Below are positions 50,001 to 61,415 of a stretch of 64,000 nt of DNA, in pieces (the first letter of the stretch is position 1; each line of letters starts with the position of its first letter). The notes below the pieces were generated by a model that saw nothing but the letters and a program-made list of their open reading frames with translations, was not told the DNA's origin and did no database searches. The DNA lies in contig VZRR01010829.1 of NCBI GenBank assembly GCA_013398015.1, forward strand, positions 251,733-315,732, in the 5' to 3' direction. Both the position numbers and the translations under genes were made by a program. The stretch is from Oreocharis arfaki (taxonomy: Eukaryota > Chordata > Aves > Passeriformes > Paramythiidae).

Positions 50001-53000
50001 TAAATGATACTTGTCACATGAGTAGTTTCCTGGGCTGCTTCTCAGAGTTAATTTTGATGGTATTACTTGAAAGAACACATTTAGCTTTTGGGTTCCTTGT
50101 ATTGATTTTTGTTCTTCTAAATGTAACGCTTGTTTCACCCTAATATAGAAGTGTTTCCTTAAAGAGGATCTATAATGAGGGAGTTTGGACTATGTGTCTT
50201 ACCTCTCTCTGCACACTATTAGCATTGGACTCCCAAGGGTAGCTTGTGCAGTGAACTACGATAATGAGGTTGATGGTTCATAAAAGGGCTGATGTGACAA
50301 ATTGCTGACCTGTTTTGGAGATTAAGTAACTGTACCTTCACCAAGGTCTGCATATCAGCTTTTCATTCAGCACAATTCTACTAAGTATGGTGGTTGCACT
50401 GTTGAGTGTTCCGTGTGCCAAGTTTATCAAGTAAGCACTTGCAAAATATAACTACTGATGTGATTAGTTGTGCTTCTTCCAAGACAAAATACTTCATTCT
50501 GTGATTCAGAGTGTGCGGTGGGTTAAATTTCATGCGGCTTTTTGCAAGGTCTTTAGTTCTTCCTATACCTGATGCTTTAGTAGGGAGAGTATTGGAAGGT
50601 GCAGGTTACAAAACTCACTTCCCCATAATACAGATGTCACCCTTTTGGCCTATTGAAATAGCTGTGATATTTGGTTAGTCTGCAGCATTCTCAATTGGTT
50701 CTCTACCTGTAATCAGGCCTTCTCATAACAATTCTCTTTCCTGAGACACTGTACTTTCTCTCAGTAAGTGGGACATACATTCTTTTCTCCGATCTTGCTT
50801 TTGGTGCTAATGCAATAAACCTATTGATTCAATTTAAAATCCAAGCATTACAGATCTCTAGTAATAATGAATTGTTTGTCATCTGTAGGACATCTGTATA
50901 GATGTTATTTAATATTTGTCCATCAGCTGGTTTGTGAAGATAGCCAACAGGAACGATATCCACTGTGTATTTTATTCCCTGCTATTTTGGCTGGTAATTT
51001 TTAAACCTTCTCATTCATGCCTGCCAGACTTTGGCTGGGCGCATTTTTATGAGTGAAGAATGGCTCTGTGATACACAATGTGTATTTACATGTGTTCCAC
51101 AATAATATCTGGTTCTCGACAGGAAACATAAAAGCAGTTGTCATACTCTTCGAAGTGTTAGATGATGCTTAATTTGTCATTTTATTTTTGGAACATTTGG
51201 CAGATTGAGCTTCATTGTCCTACTGATGTGGCCAACAGAGAGTTTGCATTGAGTCTTTCCTCATTAGCATTGACACTGTTGGTTGTGCTAGCTTTCATCT
51301 CTCCCCATAGCTGCTGCTTTGGGTTTTTTGCTACAAGGACTCTCAAGCATTGAAATGAGCACAACTCGCTGTTGTCCCCTTGCTGCAGTGGGATTGTCAT
51401 TTCTGTCCCTCACGCTGTCTCACATGCATACAATTCCCGAGGAAAAAATGAATTCTGTGAAGCATCTTGCATAATTGCCTGTTCCTCTGTGATGTGTATA
51501 ATGATGTGTAACATTATTTTGGAAAGTCATGATTAAAAGTTGAATCCTTGCTGTATTCCTTCTTCATGTTTTATCAACACAGTTGGCAGGCAATAGTCAC
51601 AGTCCCTTCTGCAATGACATACACCCCTCTCTAAACAAGGGGATGGTTTTTGCTGAGCTTATCTCTGACCAAGTGCCACAAAATAATTGAGGCTTTCTGC
51701 ACAGATAGTGATGCTGTGTAGTACAAGAATATCAGCACCACTGAGAAAGTACGACTGTAAAGTGCTTGGCAGATATCGTGGCAGGGGTAGAGCAATGACA
51801 GAACTTGTACCGAAAATGTCATATACAAAGAAGCCCTTTAATTTCTTCAGTACTTTTCACATTCTCTATATGGTTTAAACTCATTCCTACTTAGTGTGGG
51901 TTTTTGAAAAAAAAATTGAAATGGAATATGAATTGTTTTGGAAGTACAGGACTCTGCACTTAGTACTCTGAAGGCCTTTGTGATAGTGAGAGTAAGCTTA
52001 TTTAAAGTGGAAGTCAAGGTAGGTTTCCAAAAGGTGAACTTCAACATTTCATGCATTTTATATGTGAATGGATGAATGATTTGTATGTAACCAGGAAAAG
52101 AAATCTTGTACTATAAAGAATCAGTCTTGAATGCCAACATTTTGAAGCTTCTGGCTTCTGATTTACCAGTTGCTTCCAATTTCAATGGCCATCCTCAAAG
52201 TTTGAACACCGTTCTTCTTTATTTTTATTTATATCAGCTCACAACTCATGGCAAGAACAATAAAACCTTTGAAAGTGCATTTTGCCTACAGATGAATTTG
52301 GTCTACTTGTGAGAAATGTTTATGAGCATAAATCTGTTTATTTGTTTAATAACCAAATAATCAGTATCAATTTTCTAGGTTTGAAATTATATTAAAAATA
52401 TATTAAAAATTATATTAAAAACTCCTTCTTCCAAAATGAGTGTTCAAGATTTGAAAGCAGCTGTTATCACAGCTCAAGCCTTCAGACCATTCTGTATTCT
52501 GCTTATAACTACATTGAGACAAACCCATCTCTGTCAATAGCCCAGCTTGGAGCAGAGCCTTCCCATTCCAAAGCTTGCATTAATGAGTATTGCAGCATCT
52601 GTTGAAGAAATGCAGAGATGATCTTTTATTTGCAGGGGGGGTCTACATGGCTGGGACAGAGCAGCATGATCTGTTATGGAGGGGGTTAATGGATATGCAT
52701 TACAAACGATATTTTTACCCTCTTATGTGGGTAAATCAGGGTTAGATCAACCCAGAAATTTATTGATATGTTGATCAGAAATGTGTGTGCTAATAATGAC
52801 ACAGCTGAGTTAAGGGAGTAGAAAGAAGAGCCTGTCAATCAAAAATTCAAAAATAGAATTACTTTGATTAAACCTTAAATGCCATGTATGCGTTGTGTTA
52901 ACATGTGTGGCTCCTATTTCAATAGGAGTAACTATGCCAAGACTGAAGAATTTAACTTTGTCAAAATCTGTCAACACCAGAAAAATTGGGTATCTGTCAT

Positions 53001-53289
53001 TCAGGGGCTCTGCTAGTGCAGTTTAAACAGGTATGATGTAAGTAGTTGTTTTAATTACATAAAATTTCTTCTTATGATGCAAGTTCTGGTAAATGAGGGA
53101 ACTGTTGAGCAGCTTAGGCTTCCATTGAGTTCTCTGGGCTCTAGTGTGGTAACAGATTGCTCACTTTTTTATTCTTCAAAAAGATTTTTGTTTTTAGAGA
53201 CGCTAAAACATCACTCATGCGTCGTTGAGGGAAGGGCCCTGTTTTGACTTCCTATCCCGATTAATTATGGCAAGCTTCAAACTCAGTGT
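47041..53289. other. Unique T-rich sequence right of the CpG island
   Basis: No named gene. A 144-codon plus-strand frame at 47395-47829 is long for AT-rich DNA but has no recognisable domain and no convincing splice or promoter context. It may be chance or part of a non-coding transcript. Three near-direct repeats of TATATTAAAAA lie at 52388-52421. The T>A and G>C bias is visible throughout. Confidence 0.5.
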
Positions 53290-53525
53290 TTCGTAGAGTT
53301 GTAGAACCATAGTTTGGGTTGGAAGGGATCTCTAAAGGCTCTCCGGTCCACCCCCTTGCAATGAGCAGGAACTTTTTCAGCTAGATTAGATTGATCAGAG
53401 CCCCATCCAGTCTGACCTTGAGTGCTTCCAGGGATCCCACCGGGTATGTAATTGATGAACATGTTAAACAGTACAGGTCCCAGTACAGACTCCTGAGGGA
53501 CACCACTCATTTCATGGCACTTCAT
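53290..53525 (-). mobile_element. CR1 LINE, internally deleted
   Basis: On the minus strand, the CR1 3' tail (53290-53438, with the GGTTTGGGTTGGAAGGGA-type consensus near its end) is fused directly to the reverse transcriptase palm block, which reads SGVPQESVLGPVLFNMFIN at about 53445-53515. Everything between, including the YADD/FADD catalytic box, the thumb and the C-terminus, is missing. CR1 identity is certain. Confidence 0.93.
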
Positions 53526-54032
53526 TTCTGAGTATAAACCAGCTTTGTATAATCTATCACATTCTTCTCCAGAAGATTCTTACACCTAGTCAAATTGATA
53601 AAGGGCTGCAGCTGTTAGTAACAACACTATTATCTGATTCTCTTGATCATATTCAAGAGCCCAGCAGCACATATTATTGCTGTTGTCAAGGCAAGAAGAT
53701 GGGGTGCTTTTCCAGTCCTTCGAAGTCCTTAATTGCTTCAAGTGGTGTGGTTCCATTTGTGCAGCATGTTTTTCCATAACACTAGACCACATAACTCCCT
53801 CAAAGAAAAAACTGAAGAGGGCTCAGGGTAATGCAGTTAGATACATTTTCTCTTTATAGGATTCAAAAATTTGCAAAAAAATTACCACTTTCTCAAGCTC
53901 ATAATCTACTGATTACTTGAAAATATATGTAAAGGATAAATTAGAGATCATTGAACCATCTGAACTAGTTCAGAAAAATGTTTCCAGTTTAAATGACAAA
54001 AAAACTATAGTGTGTGCAACCTGGTCCTGGGT
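53526..54032. other. Short unique spacer
   Basis: No gene recognised. The frames of 60-70 codons have no domain. Confidence 0.5.
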
Positions 54033-54229
54033 TGTCCTGGTTTCAGATGGAGTAGAGTTAGTTTTCTTCTTAGTAGCTGGTACAGTGCTGTACTTTGGAT
54101 TCAGTATGAGAATAGTGTTGATAACACACTGATGTTTTGGTTGTTGCTGGGTAGTGTTTAAATCAATAACATTTCTGTATCCCATGCTCTGGCAGTGAGC
54201 AGGTGCACGAGAAGTGAGCATGGGCAGGA
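54033..54229 (+). mobile_element. ERV LTR fragment, 5' part only
   Basis: Begins TGTCCTGGTTTCAGATGG, which I recognise as the 5' end of an LTR family abundant in songbird genomes. It matches the longer copy at 58070-58649 over its first 190 bp (shared words include GTAGAGTTA, TTTTCTTCT, AGCTGGTA, GTTGATAA, GATGTTTT and GTTGTTGCT). It ends abruptly at the 3' end of a CR1 on the other strand, and the rest of the LTR does not resume beyond that CR1. TATA and polyadenylation signals are therefore missing. Confidence 0.8.
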
Positions 54230-54540
54230 CAGAATCACACACAGAATCACACAGAATCAATTAGCTTGGAAAGGCCTCTGAGATCAAGTCCAACCTATGA
54301 CCACACTGAGTGCCATGCCCAGTCTTGAACACCTCCGGGGATGGTGACTCCACCACCTTGCTGGGCAGCCCATTCCAATATTTAATAACTATTTCTGAGA
54401 AGAAATTCCTCCTGATGTCCAACCTACACCTCCCTGGCACGGCTTGAGGCCATTTCCTCTCATTCTGTCCCTGGTTGCCTGGGAGAAGAGGCCCCAGCTT
54501 GCTACAACCTCTTTTTGGGTAGCTGTAGCCTCTGAATACA
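54230..54540 (-). mobile_element. CR1 LINE, 5'-truncated 3' end
   Basis: A typical young-looking CR1 end on the minus strand. Three CACAGAAT-type octamers (54230-54258, the reverse complement of ATTCTGTG) mark the 3' end, followed inward by the 3' tail and the last part of ORF2. The CCATTTCCTCTCATTCTG word and the GTGACTCCACCACCTTGC word on the plus strand are standard for the family. It is truncated at about 54540. Confidence 0.97.
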
Positions 54541-57299
54541 TTTCTGATCCATATTCCCGTAAGTCCTGTACAGTACAGTATACTAACAAACTATCCAGAA
54601 TTACAAAGGAAACCCTTAGTTATCACTATAATACTGCAGACAAATGACTGTGTATTTGGGAAGATAACTGACTACAGATATTAAGCGTGTATCTACAAGT
54701 TTGTAAAGGACTCTTCATCTTACTGCCTGAAAGCCAAGTCCTAACTAGGCAAAGATATTACAGGAAGGTTTTCTGAATGCAAATAATAAATAAAAACTGT
54801 TCAAATAGGAATTTTATTGAACTCCATATCACTGAGTATTACTCACTTTATTTGTATGGTTGTTTCACATTAACTGCCAGCTATGAGGTGTTTATTATAC
54901 AAGCTGTGGAAAAAAGAAATGCCTTTAGTCCAGCAAGAAGTTGGAAAAAATCTTGTGATGTTTATGAAGATTTTGGTGAGATTTCTGACACTATTATCCG
55001 AAAGAGGGAGACCTTCATGTGTAGTTAATACTTTCAGTTCTCTGCAACCCTTCATAGTACTTTTGCCTTCTAAATGACACCTAAATAGTTCTTGGTTATT
55101 AATATAGCAGGGATTCTCAGACTCAACTGCTTAAGGTTTCTTCTCACTTTGTCCTCCCTTCATCATTACTCCTTCTAAGAAAAATTACCATGCAACATCA
55201 ATTTGAGAGTTTTTCTAAAGCTGAACTGTTATCTGTGGTATGTGGAGTCCGTATTATCCCACAGATAGCTTTTCACTGAATATTTCAGGCACTAGACCTA
55301 ATAATTTAAAATACAGCAAATTAAGACCAGTACTTTACACTCACTGATAATACTGGGAAGCGGTGTTAAGGTTGACACGATGATGGTACTCCTGGACTTG
55401 ATGCAGCTCAGCCAAAGTGGGCGTCAGAGCAGTTGAAAGCCAACTGATGCCTGCTGCACCAAGGTACAGGAGGGCTCACAAGTGCTGGCAGTGCAGAACA
55501 TTCTGTGTTTATCTCCTACAGAAAATGGGCCCTTGTGTTCCTTTGATTTTTAAACCAGCCTGCTCCATCTGGCAAAGTCTATGCTTCCAAATGAGGTTCA
55601 TCTTTCTGTTGCCTGCCTGAGGGAGAATGGAAAAAGGGCCCTTAGAAGGGACTTCAAACTAACATTCCTGCACAAATGACAATTTTCCCTGTCACAATTT
55701 TGCCTTAAATATGGTGCCTGTTTTTAAGGGAAGATAGAAATTCCATCATCCAACCATATCTAAACACTACTGTTTTCCAGATTAGTCCAAATATTTGCCA
55801 GAGAATACACTTCAGATTGTTCTGGGAAAAGGGTAATGGTGTCATGGGGAGGAAAAAAAGAAGGATTCTCAACAAGCTAATAACTTAGTTGATTTTTAGT
55901 GTGATGGAATTACCATAACAGATCAAACCCACAGATCAAGATAAGTTGGGAAATTAAACCTTGCAGTGGGAGACACTGAGAATAACCAGCATGCAGCAGA
56001 AAATCGTGTATTCTAAAAACAAATTTGAATTTGGATTATACTAAACCTCAAAAAATTATGCTCTTTGTTTTTCCACTTTGAAGTGTTCTCATTGCCCCCA
56101 GCATTTGAACATTCTTGTTAATTTTGAAGATCATCATATTCATAGGCAGTTGTAAAATCTTGCTACCAAGTTTTTCAAGTCTATGAGGTGTTTAAGTGGG
56201 TTTTGTAATTGTGGAATGATCACGGATAAGTAGGTATGTCATGGTCCTTATTAGCCATGATATTAATTATTTGTATACTTCTGTCATGTTGCTTTTTCTT
56301 AATCCATTTCTTGGACTGGCTATTTCTATTCTGTATATTTATTTTCTCTTGAAAGTTGTCCATTACCCTATAGACTTCTCTTAACTGTGTTTGTATTGCT
56401 TATATGCCTGCATTTCCCTTTCAAAAGCAATGGGGAGGGAAAATGTTATTTTTGACAAATCCCTGTAATTGATTTAATGATGTATTTTCAATTATTTGCT
56501 ACCCCAGTCTTTCTGTTTACCTTGTACTTAGCTACTGACAAAAATGTAGTAGGTATTTTTAGAGATGTCTCAAATTAATTCAAAATCTTTCTTTCCTCAC
56601 TTACAGGAGATTTACAATCACTAATTATCTATTCAGTATACACAATGCTTTTGTCATGGAATGACAGCAGTCACTGTGTTTTATCTCTCCATCTGACATT
56701 CTCTCAGTTTTTTTAAAGCTTGAGCAACCTAAATATTCTGCCATCTGCAAATGCTGCCACTTGCATTCTGTTATTAAATAGTAAATGTACAGATTCTGCT
56801 GTGACATCTTCAATTGAGGCACCTAGTTTTCAAACCAGACTTTTCCTCCAGATTATTGTGTTCCTATAGTTATTTACACCGACAAGAAATGGCCCTGACA
56901 AATGGCAAATGATGTAATAGTAAGTGTCTGCTGTCAGTGCTTGAAAACAGTACATGGATTTTGACAAGCAGAGGGCAAATTAATATTTTTGGAAGTCCTA
57001 GTTATACAGCAGTTCTCAGGAGCAAAAAGGTGGGGCAGGGAAGGGGAGGGAATATTGTCAGTCTTTGGCAGTGAAATAATGTGCCAGAAATCTTAACAAG
57101 AACCTATTTAGTGACTTTCTGAAACAAAGCACTGTAGGTTGAATAAATGATTTAATAAATGCATGGAAATTAGGGAATTGTCAAAAAATTTACAAACCCT
57201 ATCCTACAACTGATTAAAATACAGGCTTCCTAAACCTCTCCTCATTCTGTGTCAGCCTTAAAAGGATGATCTGGCCTTGTGCCTCAGGATCATAGCTCA
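54541..57299. other. Unique T-rich sequence
   Basis: No gene or repeat family recognised. It contains a G-quadruplex motif at 57032. The longest frames are about 83 codons and unrecognised. Confidence 0.5.
57032..57050 (+). other. Potential G-quadruplex motif
   Basis: G-runs of 4, 3, 4 and 3 with loops CA, AA and A. The short loops favour a stable fold. It lies on the strand inferred to be the sense strand of the rightward transcript, so the RNA could also fold. Confidence 0.7.
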
Positions 57300-57750
57300 T
57301 AAGAACAGGCTGGAGAGGATACAGAGAAGGGCCACAACAAAGACGATCAAAGGACTGGAAAGCTGCTCTATTAGGAAAGGCTGAGAGAGCTGGGTTTGGG
57401 AAGCCTTGAGAAAATAAGGTTTAGGGGAGACCTTATCACCATGTCCCAGTATTCAGGGGTGGCTTCAGATGGAAACTGCCTTTTCACCAATAGCCATATA
57501 GAAAAGAGGAAGGGTAATGGGTACAAGTTATTCCCTGGGAGATTCTGAGTGAACACAGTAAAAAAGTTGCTCTCAATGAGAACAATCAGCCATTGTAATA
57601 ATCTCCACAGGGAAGTGGAGGATTCTCCAACACTGGATATTTTTAAGATTCAGATGGATAGAGTACTGTCTCATCTTGTCTAGACCACGTTTTTACCAGA
57701 AAAGGCTGGCCCAAGTGATCCTTGATGTCCCTTCCAACCTTGTGTTCTGC
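57300..57750 (+). mobile_element. CR1 LINE, older subfamily, 3' end
   Basis: Plus-strand CR1 from the ORF2 thumb and C-terminal region to the 3' end. Landmarks are the AGGCTGGAGAGGATACAG and AGGAAAGGCTGAGAGAGCTGG words near its start, a LDIFK-Q-MD-like reading near 57640-57662 and the CTTGATGTCCCTTCCAACC tail word just before the end. It ends with a worn octamer (GTGTTCTG) at about 57742. It is more diverged than the CR1 at 54230. Confidence 0.9.
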
Positions 57751-58069
57751 CTTAGACTAACCTGGTCTGGTCTTTTTCCCACTAAACCTTACAGGTTAGG
57801 TGTCTGGATGGGATTTTATCTTCCAGATTGGTATTCCTATATGATAAGCAGGAGGTGTGTATCCCAGGGAACTTGCTCCCCAAAGTGAATCTGTGGCAGT
57901 GCAGGAGGCATTTAGCATAACTTGTTTCTGAATGGTTTTGGTTCATGACTTTGGTGATGCTGATACATTTAAGGCACACCCATCTTGTATCCACAGTCAG
58001 CTCTATGTAGAATGTCACATGCAGGATGCCTCTTGCATTCATTATATGGAGTCTGCAGAATTTTCTTTT
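57751..58069. other. Short spacer between CR1 and LTR
   Basis: Nothing recognised over 319 bp. Confidence 0.5.
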
Positions 58070-58649
58070 TTTGCCCAGGGTAGAGTTAATTTTCTTCTCA
58101 GGGGCTGGTATGGGGCTGTGTTTTGGATTTGTGCTGAACACAGGGTTGATAATGCAGAGATGTTTTAGTTGTTGCTGAGCAGGGCTCACACAGAGCCAAG
58201 GCCTTTTCTGCTTTCCATATGGCCATGCTGGTGAGGAAGTCAGAGGTGCCTGGGAGGCTGGGAGGAGACACAGCCCAGAGAGATGACCCAAACTGACCAG
58301 AGGGCTATCCCAGACCACATGACATCATGCTCAGAGTATAAAAGGGGAGGAAGAAGGGAGGACATTTGCAGTGATGGTGTTTGTCTTCCCAAGTAGCTAT
58401 TACATGTCATGAGGCTCTGCTGTCCTGGAGATGGCTGAACACCTGCCTGCCCATGGGAAGCACTGAATTAATTCCTTATTTTGTTCTGTTTGCACATGTG
58501 GTTTTTGCTTTTCCTATTAAGCTGTCTTTATCTCAACACACAAGTTTTCTAGCTTTTGCCCTGCCGGTTCTTTCCCCAATCCTAGTGGTGGGGAAATGAA
58601 GGAGTGCCTGCGTGGGCCTTAGTTCATGGCGGGGGAAAACCCTGGCAGT
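58070..58649 (+). mobile_element. Near-complete solo ERV LTR, same family as 54033
   Basis: About 580 bp in plus orientation. The U3 start is worn: similarity begins near AGGGTAGAGTTAATTTT, and the terminal TG is not clear. A TATA box TATAAAA lies at 58337-58343, just after CATGACATCATGCTCAG. The polyadenylation region CCTATTAAGCTGTC (58513-58526) has ATTAAG where the family usually has ATTAAA. The end near 58649 matches the usual U5 end only loosely. No internal retroviral genes adjoin it. A 178-codon minus-strand frame across 57782-58318 is non-coding repeat sequence. Confidence 0.85.
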
Positions 58650-60896
58650 GTGCCAGGCTACCAAACTGCCCTCATCTGTTAGATAATGCAAAAAAGAAAT
58701 TCAGGTGCCAGATATCAAAACTGGTACGGCTATGCCCAGCCTCAGATAATGCATGAAATTTAGGTTTGGATTCAAATCTAAATTTGGCATGAAATCTTGG
58801 TTATAATTTTAGCAAATGTAAAATGTGTAACAAACATGTGATAAACTCCATCAGTTAGCACAGTTATACCTCAATCATTTTTTTTAAGATTGCTCTTCGA
58901 ATAACGTATGTCAACCAGTTAAAGTGGTTTGATAAATATTCCAGCTACACATCCCCCTAGCCTGTAGCAAACAACCTTTTTCCTACCCCAGTATGTTTTC
59001 AAAGCAAAGTCATCAGCAAGGTGCTAATAAGCCTCTGATTTAGTCATGCAGCTTGCAGTGAAAGCCTCAAGCTGAAGGCTGTGTGTATATATAATTTCGT
59101 ACCTGCTTCTCTGAGCTACAAGCTCTTTCTATCAAGGTAAAATGCATTAAACTAGCTCGTAATTCTTCTGTCTGTTTTGTGTTGCTTGAGAGGCTTTAAG
59201 GAGCTATAATCAATTTGCCAAATGAATGAAGAACAGCCATGACCCTGCTGCATCGTGCACAATGAAGAATTCACTAGTGAAAATACTCTGTTTATATGTA
59301 TCTCCTCACCTGTTACACAGCTGCAAAAGCATCAGGGTCCTTGAGATGATATTGTATGTTGAATAAAGGAGAAAGACATAAGATAATAATCAATATTGTA
59401 CTTTTCTGAAGTGAAATCACGTATCTAATCTTGAATTGGGCATGATAGGAAATAAAACTTGCTGGGAAAATCCATTCTGATTCACAGGTGCTGTGTCTTT
59501 CTCCCTGCTACTAATTTAAGTTTAAAATTGCAAGGTCATACACTGTGAGATTATTACACATGAAAAAATGCTTTATGCAGAGCATTTGCAGCTGGGGACT
59601 ATGGTTGTAGTTGTGTTTGGGTGAGAAGAGAGAACTACCAATCTGTGTGTTTGACCACAATTTCTAAAAATGCGTATGTTGAAAAGTCATTGTTGGTAAA
59701 AGCAGCTTAATGAATTAAGGATTTATATGGATGTATTATTTACAAAATTATGATCAGCCTACCAAAAGTGCTGGTAGAGAAGAGTGAGTAACTGTGAGGT
59801 TGTGGCTTCCTCCACATGACACATAAAACAAAGGAAAGCCCAAACCAGCTACACAAAAATTGTGTTTCTGAAGAGCTCTCCTACCTGTGTATGCATTTAT
59901 CCCATCTCTATTACCACTCTTTGTAATAGCCATTGAAGATTGATTCTGCAGCCAGAAGAAGCTCTTCTCTGCACTTATATAATTTCTAATATACCCTGAT
60001 ATTTTGACCAAGAATTAAGTGTCAAAACCACCTCTGTGTCACAATGAAATTCTCCTATTTTGGGGAAAAAACTTTTACTGTGCTGTCAGAGAAACAGCTG
60101 ATAAAGAGGCCTAAGATGTAACAGGTGATTAATCACCTTTCCTTAGAGTTCCAAGTATAATAATCTTTTTTTTATTTGTTATTACTTTCTTTCGTCTGTC
60201 GTATAAAACTGATGAAGTGCAGGGAGTTTTACCCCTAAGAGAAATTCCCTAGTCACATAACCACCGTATAAACCAAACAAACCAGAATTTTTGCATGGAT
60301 AAAAACTTCTCAGAAACTTCACAAAGGAGAAAAAAAGAAATTAAATCATTGAGATGCCTGCTGCTCTGAGGCGGATCTCAAAGTTCAGCATCACCTTTCC
60401 TTTGCACCCTTTTTCACCTTTCAGATTGCTTAAAAAGTAACAACCTGAAAACTTATTTTACAAATCTCTTCTCTATTCCCTTTCAGATATGCTAGTTTTT
60501 AAAAACTATTATTTGAGAGCATGTCTAATTAGATTCATTGGTGGTAGTGTACTCAGGAAGGTGCATATTTCTCAATAAGTAATGGTTTTCTGACATCACA
60601 AATCAAAACCATTGGAGGTGGGCTATTGATCAAGCAGAGAACTTTTCTTGCACAGCTCCATGATCTACATATTAGCTCACGATGTTGTTTCCTCCAGCCA
60701 GATACTTTCCTGTAAAGCAGTCAGTTCAACTTTATTTACTACATAACTAGCTGAGATTGAAAGTTTTAAAAAAATGGTGGGGGAAACTGCAGTTTTGTGA
60801 CCTGGCCTTTTAATGAGTAGTAAAATTTCAAAACTATAAGCCCATGACCTACTAGGACTCTTCCTTGTCTTCAAGGTAAGTACCTCGGTGAGCAGT

Positions 60897-60908
60897 GTAC
60901 TCGAGTAC
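60897..60908. repeat. Perfect 12-bp palindrome beside paired CTGACATC words
   Basis: GTACTCGAGTAC is its own reverse complement. Immediately downstream CTGACATC occurs twice (from 60907 and 60920), the second leading into TGACATCAT, a CRE/AP-1-like word. A strong splice donor lies about 20 bp upstream (60875). It could be a transcription-factor binding cluster. Confidence 0.5.
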
Positions 60909-61289
60909 TGACATCGCTCGCTGACATCATAATGGCAAGCCGGGCTGTTAACCTAGAGACTCAGCAAATTTTCAGATCATTGCTTATTTCAGAATTTTTG
61001 GAGAACTAGTCCTGAAAATGGAGCTATTTAGGGGAGGGGCTACAAAGAGACAAAGGATGGCATGCTTGTGATCATTCATAGACCTTAAATAAACTCTTTT
61101 TAGTGAATGGTATGATTTGGTCTCAGACTTGAAAAACAATTAACCCTGCAGAACTGTAGCCCCTTCAGTTTGAGAGTTTATTTCTCTTGTAAAAGTACAA
61201 AAGACCTGTGTGAGTGATCCCCTGCATACTGCTTGTACCACAGTCTCATAAATATGTCCCAAAGCACTAAAAAACTGCCTTGTTTTCAG

Positions 61290-61415
61290 AGCTCAAGATG
61301 AAAACAATGTCGTCCTTTGAAGGCGGATCAACTGGCAAACCAGGAGCCAGCTCTGTGAACTGGAGTAGATGGGAAGAGTGCCGCCCATCTGAAAACGAGC
61401 AGCACCAGACACTGA
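61290..61415 (+). other. Candidate 126-nt symmetric exon on the plus strand
   Basis: A good acceptor (CCTTGTTTTCAG, AG at 61288-61289) is followed by 126 bases and a donor CTGA|GTAAGC (GT at 61416). One frame is open across all 126 bases, with both splice sites in phase 1, so the exon could be skipped or included without a frameshift. The reading contains an internal Met followed by SSFEGGSTGKPGASSVNWSR and is rich in Ser, Gly and Glu, a disordered-type composition. I do not recognise the protein. The direction agrees with the inferred rightward transcript. Chance occurrence is quite possible. Confidence 0.3.

Noticed and set aside
57782..58318. 178-codon minus-strand open frame, the longest in the window apart from those across N
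   Set aside because: More than half lies antisense to an ERV LTR U3; it has no domain and is a by-product of the repeat.
54033..58649. A provirus bounded by two same-family LTRs
   Set aside because: The intervening sequence holds CR1 and unique DNA, with no retroviral genes or primer-binding site, and the left LTR is only a 5' fragment.
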